DNA from: Pseudomonas paraglycinae
GTDB taxonomy: Bacteria > Pseudomonadota > Gammaproteobacteria > Pseudomonadales > Pseudomonadaceae
DNA: 64,000 bases
Assembly: GCF_021601625.1 (NCBI RefSeq)
Contig: NZ_BQHR01000004.1
Location: 1-64,000, forward strand
Direction of reading: 5' to 3'
Below the pieces are notes generated by a model. That model did no database searches. It was not told where the DNA came from and saw only the letters and a list, made by a program, of their open reading frames with translations. Within the stretch, counting starts at the first letter, position 1. Each line of letters opens with the position of its first letter. Positions 17,933 through 30,774 of this stretch are shown piece after piece. The position numbers were made by a program, and so were the translations under genes.

Positions 17933-19578
17933 GACGCCTCCTGCGGAAGAATCACGATCACCAGATTGCCTTGCTCATAACGAACGCCGTCCTTGGGCAG
18001 TCTGTCGAGTTCGTCCAGTTCGTCTTGCCCCTTGACCCGCATCACCACGCCGACCGAACCGGTCTTGCGGGCTTCGCGCATCCACTGTTGCACCTGATCG
18101 GTATCAACCCGCTGTTGAATGCCATCAGGATAGGCAAGGCCATATTTCAATTCGCCTATCGTGTTGTACATCGCCACCTGCGGGCGTTTGACTCGCCAGG
18201 ACAGGGCCGACGCGGCGCCCAGGTCGTTGCTCAACAGGTGCGTGGTGGCCGCCAGTTCTGTTTGGTGGGCGAGCACGAACTGGTCAGGCATCTTGTTCGC
18301 CACCACCGATTTGGGTAGTGCCGCCGGCAGCAGCGCGATCAGCAGCAGGCTGCCCACCGCCGGTGCCGCCCAGCATTGCAACGGGCGGAAGGCTTGCAGC
18401 AGGTTGCTGATGATCCAGCCGGTCAGGGCGATGAACACCAGCACCAGACTGTGCAGTTCGTGGTCGTACAGCGGACGCTTGAGCTGCACGTAAACCAGCC
18501 CGATCAGCGTGACGATGCCCAGCAACAGGTTCAGCAGGCCATTGAGGCCCAGCGCCCGGCCTTGCTCCAGACGCAAGCGATCGGCCAGCGCGTGGCCCAG
18601 CAGCAACGCCAGCGGCAGCAGGCACGGCAGGATGTAGGTCGGCAACTTGCCGTTGCTCAGGCTGAAGAACAGCAGCGGCATCAACAGCCACAGGCCGAGA
18701 AACGCGATGCCGGTTTCGCGGCGGGTCTGCCAGGCCTGCTTCAACGCCACCGGTAGCATCCCGACCCACGGCAGACTGAACGCCACCAGCAACGGCAGGT
18801 AAAACCACCACGGCGCGTCATGCTGGGCATCGTCCCCGGCAAACCGGCGGATGTGTTCGTGCCAGAAGAAGAACCGCCAGTAATCCGGTTCCTGACCGTG
18901 CACCGCCAGCACCCACGGCAGGCTGACGATGATCGCTACCGCGATGGCCACCGGGCCGTACAGCAGCAATTCTTTCCAGCGCTTTTGCCAGAGCATCCAC
19001 GGCAAGGCGATCAGCACCGGCAGCAGCCAGGCGAGAAAGCCTTTGGTCATGAAGCCCATGCCGCAGGCCAGTCCCAGCACTGCCCAACCGGCCAGCCGCT
19101 GACCGTTGGAGCGGCTGTCGAGGGCAAACCACAGCGCCACCAGACTCAGGTTGACCCAAAAGGTGAATTGCGGATCGAGGTTGGCGTAACCGGCCTGGCC
19201 GGCGACGATGACGAAACTCATGTAGAGCAGGGCGCAGACGAAGCTTTTGCGCGGGTCATTCCACAAACGGCGGGCGATGAGGAAGCACAGCAGCACGCTC
19301 AGCCCGGTGCTCAGGGCCGAGGCAAACCGCACGCCGAACAGGTTCTGGCCGAACACGGCCTGCCCGAGGGCGATCATCCAGTAACCGGCCGCCGGTTTTT
19401 CGAAGTAACGCAGGCTCATGAAATGCGGCGACACCCAGTTGCCGCTCAGCAGCATTTCCTGGCTGATCTGCGCATAACGGGTTTCATCGGGAATCCACAA
19501 ACCATGACTGCCCAGCGGCAGCAGATAGGCGAGCAGGAAAATCCCCAGCAACAGCGGCAATGCCCAGCGTTTGCTCAT
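17929..19578 (-). CDS. arnT: Undecaprenyl phosphate-aminoarabinose:lipid A transferase ArnT
   Basis: A 549-residue GT83 integral membrane enzyme that transfers 4-amino-4-deoxy-L-arabinose from undecaprenyl phosphate to lipid A phosphates, giving resistance to polymyxin and cationic peptides. The family hallmark is the first periplasmic loop: [13 protein letters not shown] near residues 31-43, followed by [11 protein letters not shown]. About twelve hydrophobic segments and a C-terminal soluble domain match the usual 550-residue size. ATGA overlaps with arnD and arnE show a single coupled transcript. Confidence 0.96.
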   Translation of the reverse strand: MSKRWALPLLLGIFLLAYLLPLGSHGLWIPDETRYAQISQEMLLSGNWVSPHFMSLRYFEKPAAGYWMIALGQAVFGQNLFGVRFASALSTGLSVLLCFLIARRLWNDPRKSFVCALLYMSFVIVAGQAGYANLDPQFTFWVNLSLVALWFALDSRSNGQRLAGWAVLGLACGMGFMTKGFLAWLLPVLIALPWMLWQKRWKELLLYGPVAIAVAIIVSLPWVLAVHGQEPDYWRFFFWHEHIRRFAGDDAQHDAPWWFYLPLLVAFSLPWVGMLPVALKQAWQTRRETGIAFLGLWLLMPLLFFSLSNGKLPTYILPCLLPLALLLGHALADRLRLEQGRALGLNGLLNLLLGIVTLIGLVYVQLKRPLYDHELHSLVLVFIALTGWIISNLLQAFRPLQCWAAPAVGSLLLIALLPAALPKSVVANKMPDQFVLAHQTELAATTHLLSNDLGAASALSWRVKRPQVAMYNTIGELKYGLAYPDGIQQRVDTDQVQQWMREARKTGSVGVVMRVKGQDELDELDRLPKDGVRYEQGNLVIVILPQEAS

Positions 19579-20459
19579 GCGCCTTGCACTCCCAGCCAGC
19601 CTTCGCGGCCTTCGAGGGCACCGCGTTGCACACGGCCGACGGGCAGGGTGTTGAGAAACTCGGGCAGCAAGTCGCCCAGCGGTTGAAAGTTGATGTTTCG
19701 CTGGCGTGCGTCGGCCAGCAGTCGACGAAAATCTTCGGCCATCAGAATCCCTTCTACTTCGGCGTGAATGGTGTAGACGTTGAGGTTGTCCGGGCGGAAC
19801 CGGTCGAGGATGAAGGCGTTGAAATCCTTCGCCGCCACACTCGGCCCGACCACTTCATCGAAGGTCGGCAAGTCCACCGGAATCTGCGGCGCACCGACCG
19901 AACCGTCAGACAGCAACGGTCGGAACAGCCGCTGCCCTCGGCAATCGCTGTTATAGCGAAAGCCGAAGGCCTGTTTGGCTTCGATCACACGCTCGTCCGC
20001 ACGCCAACCGGCGGCGGCCGAACACATGACTTTTTCGCCGAGGATGTCGCTCAAGGTGTCGACGCCCTGACGGATCTGCTCGACCAGTTGCGCATCGCTC
20101 CAGCGCCCGGCATTGGCCTGCCAGCCGTGGTGATCCCAGGCGTGCAGGCCGACTTCGTGGCCGGCGGCCCGGGCCTGACGCATCAGGTGCCCGAGGTCGC
20201 GACCGATCGGTTTGCCCGGCCAGGCCGTGCCGGCCAGCAGGATGTCCCAGCCGTACAGGTCAGCGGCGTTGGAGCGCAGCATTTTCCAGAGAAACTGCGG
20301 ACGGATCAGGCGCCACAGGTGCCGGCCCATGTTGTCCGGGCCGACACTGAAGAAAAACGTCGCCTTGATCTGCGCTTCATCGAGAATTTCCAGCAAGCGC
20401 GGCACGCCTTCGCGGGTGCCGCGAAAGGTGTCGACGTCGATGCGCAAACCGGCCTGCAT
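19575..20459 (-). CDS. arnD: 4-deoxy-4-formamido-L-arabinose-phosphoundecaprenol deformylase ArnD
   Basis: A 294-residue NodB-fold deformylase that removes the formyl group from the lipid-linked sugar before flipping. The metal-site motif is RIDVDTF (6-12), and HAWDHHGWQ carries the histidines. Length and operon position between arnA and arnT fit exactly. The start codon shares one base with the arnA stop (TGATG). Confidence 0.96.
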   Translation of the reverse strand: MQAGLRIDVDTFRGTREGVPRLLEILDEAQIKATFFFSVGPDNMGRHLWRLIRPQFLWKMLRSNAADLYGWDILLAGTAWPGKPIGRDLGHLMRQARAAGHEVGLHAWDHHGWQANAGRWSDAQLVEQIRQGVDTLSDILGEKVMCSAAAGWRADERVIEAKQAFGFRYNSDCRGQRLFRPLLSDGSVGAPQIPVDLPTFDEVVGPSVAAKDFNAFILDRFRPDNLNVYTIHAEVEGILMAEDFRRLLADARQRNINFQPLGDLLPEFLNTLPVGRVQRGALEGREGWLGVQGA

Positions 20460-22450
20460 CAGCGCTTGCTCTCGATTTCGGCCATGGCCTCACGCAGGAA
20501 GAAATCCAGCGTGTTGCCGATGGTCTCGCGCATTTCCACGGTCGGCGTCCAGTCCAGCAGGCGCTTGGCGTTGGCGATGCTCGGTTTGCGGTGCTCGACG
20601 TCCTGGTAACCGGCGCCGTAGAACGCCTTGCTTTCCACGTCGCGGAAACCGGCGAACGGCGGGAAGTTGGAACGCAGCGGATGAGCCTCGAACTGGCGCA
20701 ACAGTTCTTCGCCCAACTGACGAATGCTCGCTTCGTTGTCCGGGTTGCCGATGTTGATGATCTGGCCGTTGCAGACGTCGTTGTCGTTATCGATGATCCG
20801 CGCCAGCGCCTCGACGCCGTCGGCGATGTCGGTGAAGCAGCGTTTCTGTTCGCCGCCGTCGAACAGGCGGATCGGCGTGCCTTCCACCAGATTGAGGATC
20901 AATTGGGTGATGGCCCGGGAGCTGCCGATGCGCGCCGAGTCGAGGCGATCAAGCCGTGGGCCCATCCAGTTGAAGGGGCGGAACAGGGTGAAGTTCAGGC
21001 CCTTGGCGCCGTAGGCCCAGATCACCCGGTCCAGCAGTTGCTTGGACACCGAGTAGATCCAGCGCTGCTTGTTGATCGGGCCGACGATCAGGTTCGAGCG
21101 GTCTTCGTCGAAGTGCTTGTCCTGGCACATGCCATAGACTTCCGAGGTAGACGGGAAGATCACGCGCTTGTTGTATTTGACGCAGTAGCGCACCAGTTTC
21201 AGGTTTTCTTCGAAGTCGAGCTCGAACACCCGCAGCGGGTTGCGCGTGTATTCGATCGGCGTGGCGATGGCCACCAGCGGCAGCACCACGTCGCATTTCT
21301 TGATGTGGTACTCGATCCACTCCGAGTGAATGCTGATGTCGCCTTCGACGAAGTGAAAACGCGGGTGGCTGCGCAGGCGGTCGATGGCGTCGGAGCCGAT
21401 GTCCAGGCCATAAACTTCGTAGCGCTCATCACGCAGCAGGCGCTCGGACAAGTGGTTGCCGATGAAACCGTTGACGCCGAGGATCAGCACCCGTGTACGG
21501 CGCGGGCCACGACCGGATTCGGCGCCGCGCAGCAGCGAGCCGTCCACCAGACCGAGTTCATTGGCCAGTTGCGGGCCGCTCAGGTACAGGCCGTTGTCGT
21601 TGCGCTGGCCGGCGTTGATCACCAGCGAGTCTTCACCGCAGGCGATGCGCAGCGGATCGACACTGATGACGCGGCCCGGCGCCTGACCTTCGTTGCCCTT
21701 GACGACTTCGGCACTCCAGACGATCAGCTTGTGCTCACCCACGGCGCAGAAGGCGCCGGGGTAGGGCTGAGTCACGGCCCGCACCAGGTTGAACAGTTGC
21801 TCGGCCGGTTGCGCCCAGACCAGTTTGCCGTCCGCCGGGGTACGGCGACCGAACACGGTGGCTTTGGATTCGTCTTGCGGGGTTTCGGTGATTTTGCCCT
21901 GAAGCATCGCTGGCAGCGCGTCGCGCAGCAGGTCGCTGGCGGCCGTGCGCAGTTTGCCGTGCAGGCTCAGCGCGGTGTCGCTGCGTTCGATGGCCACGCG
22001 TTGCTGGGCGAGGATGGCACCGGCGTCGGCACGTTTGACCATGCGGTGCAGGGTGACGCCGGTTTCGGTTTCGCCGTTGACCAGCACCCAGTTGGCCGGA
22101 GCGCGGCCACGGTAGCGCGGCAGCAGGGAACCGTGCAGGTTGAACGCGCCTTTTTTTGCGGTGGCCAGCAAGGGCTCGCTCAGCAGGTTGCGATAGTAAA
22201 ACGAGAAGATGTAATCCGGATCGAGCTTGGCAATCCGCTCGATCCACAACGGGTGGTTGGCGTCTTCCGGTGCATGAACCGCGATGCCTTTGTTGGCGCA
22301 CAGTTGCGCCACCGAGGCGTAGAACGCGTTTTCCTGCGGGTCATCGGCATGGGTGAACACCGCCGCAATGTCGTAGCCGCTGTCGAGCAGGGCTTGAATG
22401 CCGGCGCAGCCAATATCGTGGTAGGCGAAGACAACGGTTTTTGCGCTCAT
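20459..22450 (-). CDS. arnA: Bifunctional UDP-glucuronate decarboxylase / UDP-aminoarabinose formyltransferase ArnA
   Basis: A 663-residue two-domain enzyme. Residues 1-300 are a formyltransferase ([18 protein letters not shown] active-site region). Residues about 315-660 are a short-chain dehydrogenase-type UDP-glucuronate oxidative decarboxylase, with NAD motif [15 protein letters not shown] and catalytic YSVSKQLLD. It makes UDP-4-keto-arabinose and later formylates UDP-aminoarabinose. Both domains are intact and the length is that of E. coli ArnA. ATGA overlap with arnC. Confidence 0.97.
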   Translation of the reverse strand: MSAKTVVFAYHDIGCAGIQALLDSGYDIAAVFTHADDPQENAFYASVAQLCANKGIAVHAPEDANHPLWIERIAKLDPDYIFSFYYRNLLSEPLLATAKKGAFNLHGSLLPRYRGRAPANWVLVNGETETGVTLHRMVKRADAGAILAQQRVAIERSDTALSLHGKLRTAASDLLRDALPAMLQGKITETPQDESKATVFGRRTPADGKLVWAQPAEQLFNLVRAVTQPYPGAFCAVGEHKLIVWSAEVVKGNEGQAPGRVISVDPLRIACGEDSLVINAGQRNDNGLYLSGPQLANELGLVDGSLLRGAESGRGPRRTRVLILGVNGFIGNHLSERLLRDERYEVYGLDIGSDAIDRLRSHPRFHFVEGDISIHSEWIEYHIKKCDVVLPLVAIATPIEYTRNPLRVFELDFEENLKLVRYCVKYNKRVIFPSTSEVYGMCQDKHFDEDRSNLIVGPINKQRWIYSVSKQLLDRVIWAYGAKGLNFTLFRPFNWMGPRLDRLDSARIGSSRAITQLILNLVEGTPIRLFDGGEQKRCFTDIADGVEALARIIDNDNDVCNGQIINIGNPDNEASIRQLGEELLRQFEAHPLRSNFPPFAGFRDVESKAFYGAGYQDVEHRKPSIANAKRLLDWTPTVEMRETIGNTLDFFLREAMAEIESKR

Positions 22451-23469
22451 GAGAGAACCTGATCAGACGAGGAGTTGGAAGTAAGGCCGTCAACGGTGAT
22501 GGCGGGGGCCGGCGTGGCGGGGTGCCCGCGCAGGACCTTTTCGATGAAGAATCGCGGGCGGGCGCGCACATCGCTGTACATGCGCCCCAGGTATTCGCCC
22601 AGCAGGCCCATGCCGATGAACTGGCCGCCGGTGAACACGAACAGCACGGCGAACAGCACGAACAGGCCATCGCCGGCCCATCCGGCGCCAAAGGCCAGGC
22701 GCATGACGATCAACGCCGCCGCGAACAGCACGCCCAGGCCGGCCATGGCGAAGCCGACGATGCTCAGCAGGCGCAGGGGCGTGGTGGTCATGCAGGTGAT
22801 CAAGTCGAACATCAGGTTGATCAGGCGCATCGGGCTGTATTTCGAATCGCCGTGTTCGCGCTCGGCGTGGGCCACGGTGATTTCCGTGGTGTGGCGGGCG
22901 AAGCTGTTGGCGAGGATCGGAATGAACGTGCTGCGTTCGCGGCAGGCGAGCATCGCGTCGATGATCGTGCGGCGGTAAGCGCGCAGCATGCAGCCGTAAT
23001 CGCTCATGGCAACGCCGGTGGAGCGCTGCACGGCGAGGTTGATCAGTTTCGAGGGGTAGCGACGCAGCGCCGAATCCTGGCGATTGCCGCGCACGGTGCC
23101 GACCACGTCAAAACCTTTTTCGGCCTCGGCCACCAGTCGCGGGATTTCTTCCGGCGGATTTTGCAGGTCGGCGTCGAGAGTGATCACCACGTCGCCCTTG
23201 CACTGTTCGAAACCGGCCATGATCGCCGCGTGCTGACCGTAGTTGCGGTTGAGGATGACGGCCACAAACGGGCTGTCATCGACCGAGGCAGCGTCCTCGA
23301 GCAGTTGCGCGGAGGCGTCGCGGCTGCCGTCGTCGACCAGCACGATTTCGTAGTCATGCCGCAATTGCTGGCAGGCGGCTTGGGTGCGGCGCAGCAGCTC
23401 CGGCAGGCTGTCTTCTTCGTTGTAGACCGGGATGACGATCGACACGCAATGAATCGGATAAGGTCTCAC
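22447..23469 (-). CDS. arnC: Undecaprenyl-phosphate 4-deoxy-4-formamido-L-arabinose transferase ArnC
   Basis: A 340-residue GT2 enzyme. The GT-A domain begins [17 protein letters not shown] (10-26) and carries DDGSRD and the [10 protein letters not shown] nucleotide/metal site. Two C-terminal transmembrane helices lie at about 235-300, typical of ArnC/DPM1-like transferases. It attaches the formamido sugar to undecaprenyl phosphate. ATGA overlaps on both sides. Confidence 0.96.
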   Translation of the reverse strand: MRPYPIHCVSIVIPVYNEEDSLPELLRRTQAACQQLRHDYEIVLVDDGSRDASAQLLEDAASVDDSPFVAVILNRNYGQHAAIMAGFEQCKGDVVITLDADLQNPPEEIPRLVAEAEKGFDVVGTVRGNRQDSALRRYPSKLINLAVQRSTGVAMSDYGCMLRAYRRTIIDAMLACRERSTFIPILANSFARHTTEITVAHAEREHGDSKYSPMRLINLMFDLITCMTTTPLRLLSIVGFAMAGLGVLFAAALIVMRLAFGAGWAGDGLFVLFAVLFVFTGGQFIGMGLLGEYLGRMYSDVRARPRFFIEKVLRGHPATPAPAITVDGLTSNSSSDQVLS

Positions 23470-24614
23470 GGGCGTTTCCCCATCAGGTGTTCAATGGCCC
23501 CGACGACCCGGTCCAGATCCTGATCGGTCATGTCGGGAAACAACGGAATCGAGCACAGCCGCGCCGAGTTCCACTCGGTGTCGGGCAGGGACAGGTGCGG
23601 ATCACGCTGGCGATACCAGGTGTGCAGGTGGGTGGCGATGAAGTGGATGCCGGTGCCGATGCCTTGCTCCTGCAAACCCTTCATGAAGGCTTCGCGATCG
23701 ATCCCGCAGCGCTCGCTGTCGATGCGCAGGATGAACAGGTGCCAGGCGTGGGTTTGCGCGTAGGCAGGCACCGCCAGCGGTTGCACCGGCAGGCCTTCGA
23801 GTTTTTGCAGGTATTGCGTGGCCAGTTCGGTGCGACGGGCGTTGATCGCGTCCAGACGCTCCAGCTGCACCAGGGCAATCGCGGCGTTGATATCGGCCAG
23901 GTTGTATTTGAAACCGGGCTCGATCACCTGGGCCTGGGGTTTGCGGCCGTGGGTCAGGCGGTCGTACGCATCGACGCCCAGACCATGAAACTTGAGCATG
24001 CGCACGCGGTTGGCCAAAGCTTCATCATCGGTGACGAACATCGCGCCTTCGGCGCAGGTCATATTCTTGATCGCGTGGAACGAGAAGACCGCGGTGCCTT
24101 GCGAACCCACGTGACGGCCCTTGTAGCGGGTGCCAGCGGCGTGGGCGGCGTCTTCGATCACGGTGATGCCGTGCTTGTCGGCCAGGGCGTAAAGCGGATC
24201 GAGATCGAAAGCAGCGCCGGCGTAATGCACGGGAATGATCGCTTTGGTGCGCGGGGTGATGGCGGCTTCGATGCGCGCGGCGTCGGTCATCAGGGTGTCG
24301 CGGTCGACATCGACGAACACCGGCGTGGCGCCGAGCAGGGAAATCATGTTGGCGGTCGAGACCCAGGTCTGCGATGGGGTGATGACTTCATCGCCGGGGC
24401 CGATGCCCAGCGCCAGCAGGGTGATGTGCATGCCACCGGTGGCCGAGGACAAGGCCACGGCGTGCCGGCATCCGATGTACTGGGCAAACTGTTCTTCGAG
24501 GGCCTGGTTTTTCGGCCCGGTGGTGATCCAGCCGGAGCGCAGGACTTGCTCCACGGCGGCAATTTCTTCATCACCGATACTGGGGCGGGAGAAGGGGAGA
24601 AACGCCTGACTCAT
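23466..24614 (-). CDS. arnB: UDP-4-amino-4-deoxy-L-arabinose aminotransferase ArnB
   Basis: A 382-residue PLP-dependent sugar aminotransferase of the DegT/DnrJ/EryC1 family. The PLP lysine lies in [16 protein letters not shown] and the phosphate-binding LSSATGGMH is near 60. It converts UDP-4-keto-arabinose to UDP-aminoarabinose. First gene of the arn operon; the ATG at 24614 is preceded by GAGGTG, and eighteen further open codons upstream are rejected. In pseudomonads this operon answers to PmrAB/PhoPQ-type systems, but no sensor genes are in the window. Confidence 0.96.
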   Translation of the reverse strand: MSQAFLPFSRPSIGDEEIAAVEQVLRSGWITTGPKNQALEEQFAQYIGCRHAVALSSATGGMHITLLALGIGPGDEVITPSQTWVSTANMISLLGATPVFVDVDRDTLMTDAARIEAAITPRTKAIIPVHYAGAAFDLDPLYALADKHGITVIEDAAHAAGTRYKGRHVGSQGTAVFSFHAIKNMTCAEGAMFVTDDEALANRVRMLKFHGLGVDAYDRLTHGRKPQAQVIEPGFKYNLADINAAIALVQLERLDAINARRTELATQYLQKLEGLPVQPLAVPAYAQTHAWHLFILRIDSERCGIDREAFMKGLQEQGIGTGIHFIATHLHTWYRQRDPHLSLPDTEWNSARLCSIPLFPDMTDQDLDRVVGAIEHLMGKRP

Positions 24615-24997
24615 GCACACCTCATTGCAAAGAAAAAAGAAATAGATCCATTGAATAATTGGATCCAATCAAAGCGTAGACGCGAAAAAATCCTTTGCAT
24701 CAATAAGTTGCCAAGACGACATAACGTCGGGTTCGGTTGACTTTTCAGGCATTGCCCGGCAGCTTGGGCAGCGCCGGCACAGGACTCAGTGGAATTAAGG
24801 TTATGCCCGTTTTTGTGAAAGGAACATGAAAAACCGGTCGGCGAATCGTTTATCTGAAACCCATACAGCCACTGTTCAGACTTCTACCGTTTATCGCGGT
24901 TTTTAGTAGAAAAGTCCTAAGGAAGTGTTCCCCTTATATTAAGAATGTTGCAGTTGTTAGTTGCTGTGTTGAACTGCTTTTACTCAAGGCCCGACGT
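24615..24997. promoter_or_regulatory. Divergent intergenic region between arnB and the recombinase
   Basis: This 383-bp gap holds no convincing gene and is more AT-rich than its surroundings. It must contain the arnB promoter. A perfect 12-bp palindrome ATTGGATCCAAT occupies 24658-24669, about 45 bp upstream of the arnB start codon. A PhoP-box-like direct repeat GTTTA-N5-GTTTT (24889-24903) and a TGTTCAG (24873-24879) are further away. A CTTAAT-type half-site (minus strand near 24937-24942) recalls PmrA boxes but lacks its partner. None of these assignments is secure. Confidence 0.4.
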
Positions 24998-25936
24998 TTG
25001 ATTGACTTACCCGTTGCATCCCCCGACACCCTGAAAACCAACCCGATGACCGTGTATCTGGCGCGTCTGGCTCCCTCCAGCCAACTCACCATGCGTTACG
25101 TTTTGCAAGATGCCGCCGACCGACTCGGTTTCGAAGACATGAACGTCGAAGACATTCCGTGGCACGCGCTGCAACCGGAAGATGTCGTTGCGTTAGTCGC
25201 TGCATTGCGCGCCGACAATTACGCACCGAATACTTCTTCGCTGTATGTAAACGCCATTCGCGGTGTAATGAATGAAGCCTGGCGCATGAGTCTTATCAGC
25301 CAGGAACATCTATTGAAGATGCGCTCGGTCAAAGGCATTGCCGGCACGCGACTGTCTCAGGGGCGCAATCTGAAGCGCACGCTGATTCATGAATTGATGG
25401 AAGTCTGCGCCGCTGATCCACGGCCACAGGGTTTGCGCGATGCAGCGGTGATTGCGTTGTTGTACGGCACTGGCATGCGCAAGTCGGAGTCGGTGGATCT
25501 GGACCTCAATCAGGTCGATTTCAACGAGCGCAGTTTGTGTGTCACCGCCAAGGGCAATAAACAACTGATCAAGTACGCACCGGCCTGGGCGTTTGCCAAA
25601 CTCAATGCCTGGCTGGAGTTCCGTCGTTCGGAACTCAAGGAAGGCGAGAGCGACGACGCGTTTCTGTTCAACCGTATTCGCCGTGGCAGCCACATCACCC
25701 GCGAGCGCATCACCAAGCACGCGATCTATTACATCGCCCGCCAGCGCGGGACCCAGGTCGGGGTGAAGATCATGCCCCATGATTTCCGGCGTTCGTTCAT
25801 CACTCGGGTGATTGAGGAGCACGACCTGTCGATTGCCCAGAAACTGGCCCATCACAGCAATATCCAGACGACTGCCAACTACGACGTGCGCGACGACAAC
25901 GAGCGACGCCGCGCGGTGGATCGCTTCGACTTGTAG
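24998..25936 (+). CDS. Solitary tyrosine recombinase/integrase
   Basis: A 312-residue site-specific recombinase. An N-terminal SAM-like core-binding domain (about 15-115) is followed by the catalytic domain with every expected residue: Arg161 (GTGMRKSE), Lys185 (AKGNK), His261 and Arg264 (MPHDFRRS), His285 or His286 (LAHHSNIQ) and nucleophile Tyr295 (TTANYDVR). It should therefore be active. The start is TTG at 24998 with AAGG about seven bases upstream; the next ATG (25046) lacks a ribosome site. No phage, excisionase or attachment-site gene surrounds it. It may be domesticated or the remnant of a vanished element. Confidence 0.88.
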   Translation: MIDLPVASPDTLKTNPMTVYLARLAPSSQLTMRYVLQDAADRLGFEDMNVEDIPWHALQPEDVVALVAALRADNYAPNTSSLYVNAIRGVMNEAWRMSLISQEHLLKMRSVKGIAGTRLSQGRNLKRTLIHELMEVCAADPRPQGLRDAAVIALLYGTGMRKSESVDLDLNQVDFNERSLCVTAKGNKQLIKYAPAWAFAKLNAWLEFRRSELKEGESDDAFLFNRIRRGSHITRERITKHAIYYIARQRGTQVGVKIMPHDFRRSFITRVIEEHDLSIAQKLAHHSNIQTTANYDVRDDNERRRAVDRFDL

Positions 25937-25950
25937 GCATTGCGTTTCGA

Positions 25951-26502
25951 TCAGGAGGCGGGCGGGCAGCCGCGTGAGCCGGTGGAAGCCTGACTGATCA
26001 ACGCAGCCAGGCGCTTGACGTTGTTCTGCTGGGCCACCACCAGATCATCGATGGTCGGCCCGGACGGGGTTCGCAGCAGCGAGCGGCAGGCGAGCAGGGC
26101 GTCGTCCCCGGCGTTGGCCTGGCGCAGGCGCCATTTGACGTCGATCAGCCCGTATTGGCCGGGTATCGAATCGAAGCGTTGCACATCAATGCGCACCGAG
26201 GTCTTGCGCGGGCCGCCGGCATTACTGAGCTGATCCACCAGCGCGCTGCGTAACTCATCGCTGAGGCTGGCGCCCCACCATTCGGTCTCAAGGATCGCCA
26301 GGCCGCTGTTGCCCTGGCGGATCACGATTTGCGGCCGGTCGACCTGCGGCGGCACGCTGATGCCTTCGATGGCGATTTCCGAACCGGCGCGGCCGGTCAT
26401 CGGTTGCGTCGGTGTCAGGGTGTGAAAGCTGATCGGGGCGCTTTTACAGGCGCCCAGCAGCAGGCCGATCGCGAGCACGGTGAACTTCAGCGGTAAAGCC
26501 AT
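25951..26502 (-). CDS. pqiC: PqiC-like outer-membrane lipoprotein (ABC transport auxiliary)
   Basis: A 183-residue lipoprotein. Signal peptide with lipobox LLGAC, lipidated Cys19, then the ABC_trans_aux domain (FHTLTPTQP, VPPQVDRPQIVIRQG). PqiC proteins ring the tip of PqiB needles at the outer membrane and take part in lipid transport between membranes. It lies 16 nt after pqiB with AGGAG before the ATG. The C-terminus ends convergently with the recombinase gene, with only 14 bp between. Confidence 0.9.
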   Translation of the reverse strand: MALPLKFTVLAIGLLLGACKSAPISFHTLTPTQPMTGRAGSEIAIEGISVPPQVDRPQIVIRQGNSGLAILETEWWGASLSDELRSALVDQLSNAGGPRKTSVRIDVQRFDSIPGQYGLIDVKWRLRQANAGDDALLACRSLLRTPSGPTIDDLVVAQQNNVKRLAALISQASTGSRGCPPAS

Positions 26503-26518
26503 GGGACAGCTCCTGTGC

Positions 26519-28174
26519 TCAATTGCGCGGCGGCCCTTTTAGGTCCAGTGGCGCGGCGTTGTCGGGGCGGCCGCGAATCAACGATTCCGGATGACGGCCC
26601 AGATAATCGGACAGTTCACGCAACGAACGCGACATGCGCCCAAGCTCGTCGAGAGTCTCGGTCAGTTGTTCGCGTTGCGGCGAATCTTCGGCCAGGGTCG
26701 AGCTGGCCGACTGCAGGGTCTTGCTCAGGTCGGCGAGGGTGTTCTGCACGCCGGGCAGGGTCCTGGCATTGAACTGGGTCAGGCCTTTGCGCAATTCCAC
26801 GAGGTTGCTGTCGAGGTTGCCGGCAATCCGTTCCACCGGCAGTTTGTTGAGCTTGTCGATCATCGCTTCGAGTTTTTCCTGCAACTGTTCGAGGCTGCCG
26901 GGGACGGTCGGAACGCTGATCGGGCGAGCGGTGGGGTCAAACGCGACTTTTTCGGCTTTGGGAAAGAAATCCAGCGCGATATACAGCTGCCCGGTCAGCA
27001 GGTTGCCGCTGCGGGCCTGGGCGCGCAGGCCGTTGTCGATAAAGGTGCCGATCAGGCGCACGGCGGCGGCTTCGTCGTCCGGATTGTGCTCGAGTACCTT
27101 AAGCATCTTGACGTGAGCCTGACCGAGGCGTTGCGGGTAGATCACGATGCCGACGTTGAGCGGGAAGCTGCGTTTTTTCGGATCGAAGTCCAGGTTGACG
27201 CTCACTACCCGGCCGATTTCGATGCCGAGAAACTCCACCGGTGCGCCGACTTTCAACCCGCGCAGGGCCTGATCGAAACGCAGGGTCAGGTATTGCGCCT
27301 TGCCGTTGGGCGGGGCGAGGGCGGTTTGCTGGTCTTCAAACAGGTCGTAGGTTCTTTCTTCGGCGGCGGCAACGTCGTTGGGGCTGTACTCCGGCGCGCG
27401 GAAGGCGATGCCGCCCACCAGCAAGGTCGACAACGATTCGGTTTTCACCGCAAAGCCGTTGGCGCCGACGTTGACGTCAATCCCGCTGGCGTTCCAGAAC
27501 CGGGTGTTTTCCGTGACGTAGGCGTCGTTCGGTGCGTGGATGAACACCTCGATGTTCACCCCTTTGCCATCAGCGTCCAGCGCGTAGGCCACCACCTGGC
27601 CCACCGGGATCTTGCGGTAATAGACCGGCGAGCCGATATCCAGCGAGCCGAGGTCCGAGGCGTGCAGGTTGAAGCGTTTGCCCGGTTCGCCGTAGGTGAT
27701 CGGCGGCGGGTTTTCCAGGCCTTTGAAGTGTTTTGCGCGCGAGTTCGACTGACCGATATCGGCGCCGATGTAGTCGCCGGACAGCAACGTGTCGATGCCC
27801 GAAACACCGCCCGCACCGATGCGCGGGCGCACGACCCAGAACTGCGAGTCTTCGCGGGTAAAGGTTTCGGCCTGCTTGGCCAGTTTGATCGTGGCGTTGA
27901 CGCTTTTCTGATCGTCGCTCAGCTCGACGTCCGTGACCTGGCCGATGACCACGTTGCGGTATTTGACTTCGGTCTTGTTGGCGGTCAGGCCGCTGCCGGT
28001 CTTGAAGGTGACAATGATGCTGGGGCCTTCCTGCATCAGGTTGTGCACCACCAGCGAGATGCCCACCAGCACCGCGATGATCGGCACGATCCACACCAGC
28101 GAGATGCTGAAACGCCGGGTCTTGACCGGCGCCTGGCCGGGCGCTCGCGGTTGATCGGCGGCTGACGACTCCAT
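26519..28174 (-). CDS. pqiB: PqiB-like MCE-domain intermembrane transport protein
   Basis: A 551-residue protein. One N-terminal transmembrane helix (about 25-45) is followed by three MCE/MlaD domains, beginning near EGPSIIVTFKTGSGL, KRFNLHASDLGSL and AQYLTLRFDQALRGL, and then a helical C-terminal needle (about 420-530). Three MCE repeats define PqiB, as opposed to one in MlaD and seven in LetB. It forms a tube across the periplasm for lipids. The start at 28174 lies six bases after GGAGG. Unlike the usual pqiABC order, no pqiA lies upstream; the neighbour is an amine oxidase-like gene behind a terminator-like hairpin. Confidence 0.92.
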   Translation of the reverse strand: MESSAADQPRAPGQAPVKTRRFSISLVWIVPIIAVLVGISLVVHNLMQEGPSIIVTFKTGSGLTANKTEVKYRNVVIGQVTDVELSDDQKSVNATIKLAKQAETFTREDSQFWVVRPRIGAGGVSGIDTLLSGDYIGADIGQSNSRAKHFKGLENPPPITYGEPGKRFNLHASDLGSLDIGSPVYYRKIPVGQVVAYALDADGKGVNIEVFIHAPNDAYVTENTRFWNASGIDVNVGANGFAVKTESLSTLLVGGIAFRAPEYSPNDVAAAEERTYDLFEDQQTALAPPNGKAQYLTLRFDQALRGLKVGAPVEFLGIEIGRVVSVNLDFDPKKRSFPLNVGIVIYPQRLGQAHVKMLKVLEHNPDDEAAAVRLIGTFIDNGLRAQARSGNLLTGQLYIALDFFPKAEKVAFDPTARPISVPTVPGSLEQLQEKLEAMIDKLNKLPVERIAGNLDSNLVELRKGLTQFNARTLPGVQNTLADLSKTLQSASSTLAEDSPQREQLTETLDELGRMSRSLRELSDYLGRHPESLIRGRPDNAAPLDLKGPPRN

Positions 28175-28217
28175 CCATGACCTCCAGGGTGTGTTGGGCA
28201 CTGAGCGTCAGGAACGC

Positions 28218-28246
28218 AAAAGCACTTCATCAATATAGAAGTGCTT
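28218..28246 (-). terminator. Terminator-like hairpin after the amine operon
   Basis: AAGCACTTC and GAAGTGCTT (28220-28228 and 28238-28246) form a perfect 9-bp stem with a 9-nt AT-rich loop. On the minus strand it is followed by only four T. It lies between the PuuB-like gene stop and pqiB and probably separates the two operons. Confidence 0.6.
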
Positions 28247-28287
28247 CGCGATAGAGCAAATGTGCAGGGCGCTTTAACCGGCAGGCC

Positions 28288-30770
<2,483 letters not shown>

Positions 30771-30774
30771 TTAA

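Noticed and set aside
20591-22462. A 623-codon open frame on the plus strand
   Set aside because: It is the antisense shadow of arnA; high-GC codon use opens the opposite strand, and the protein has no recognisable fold.
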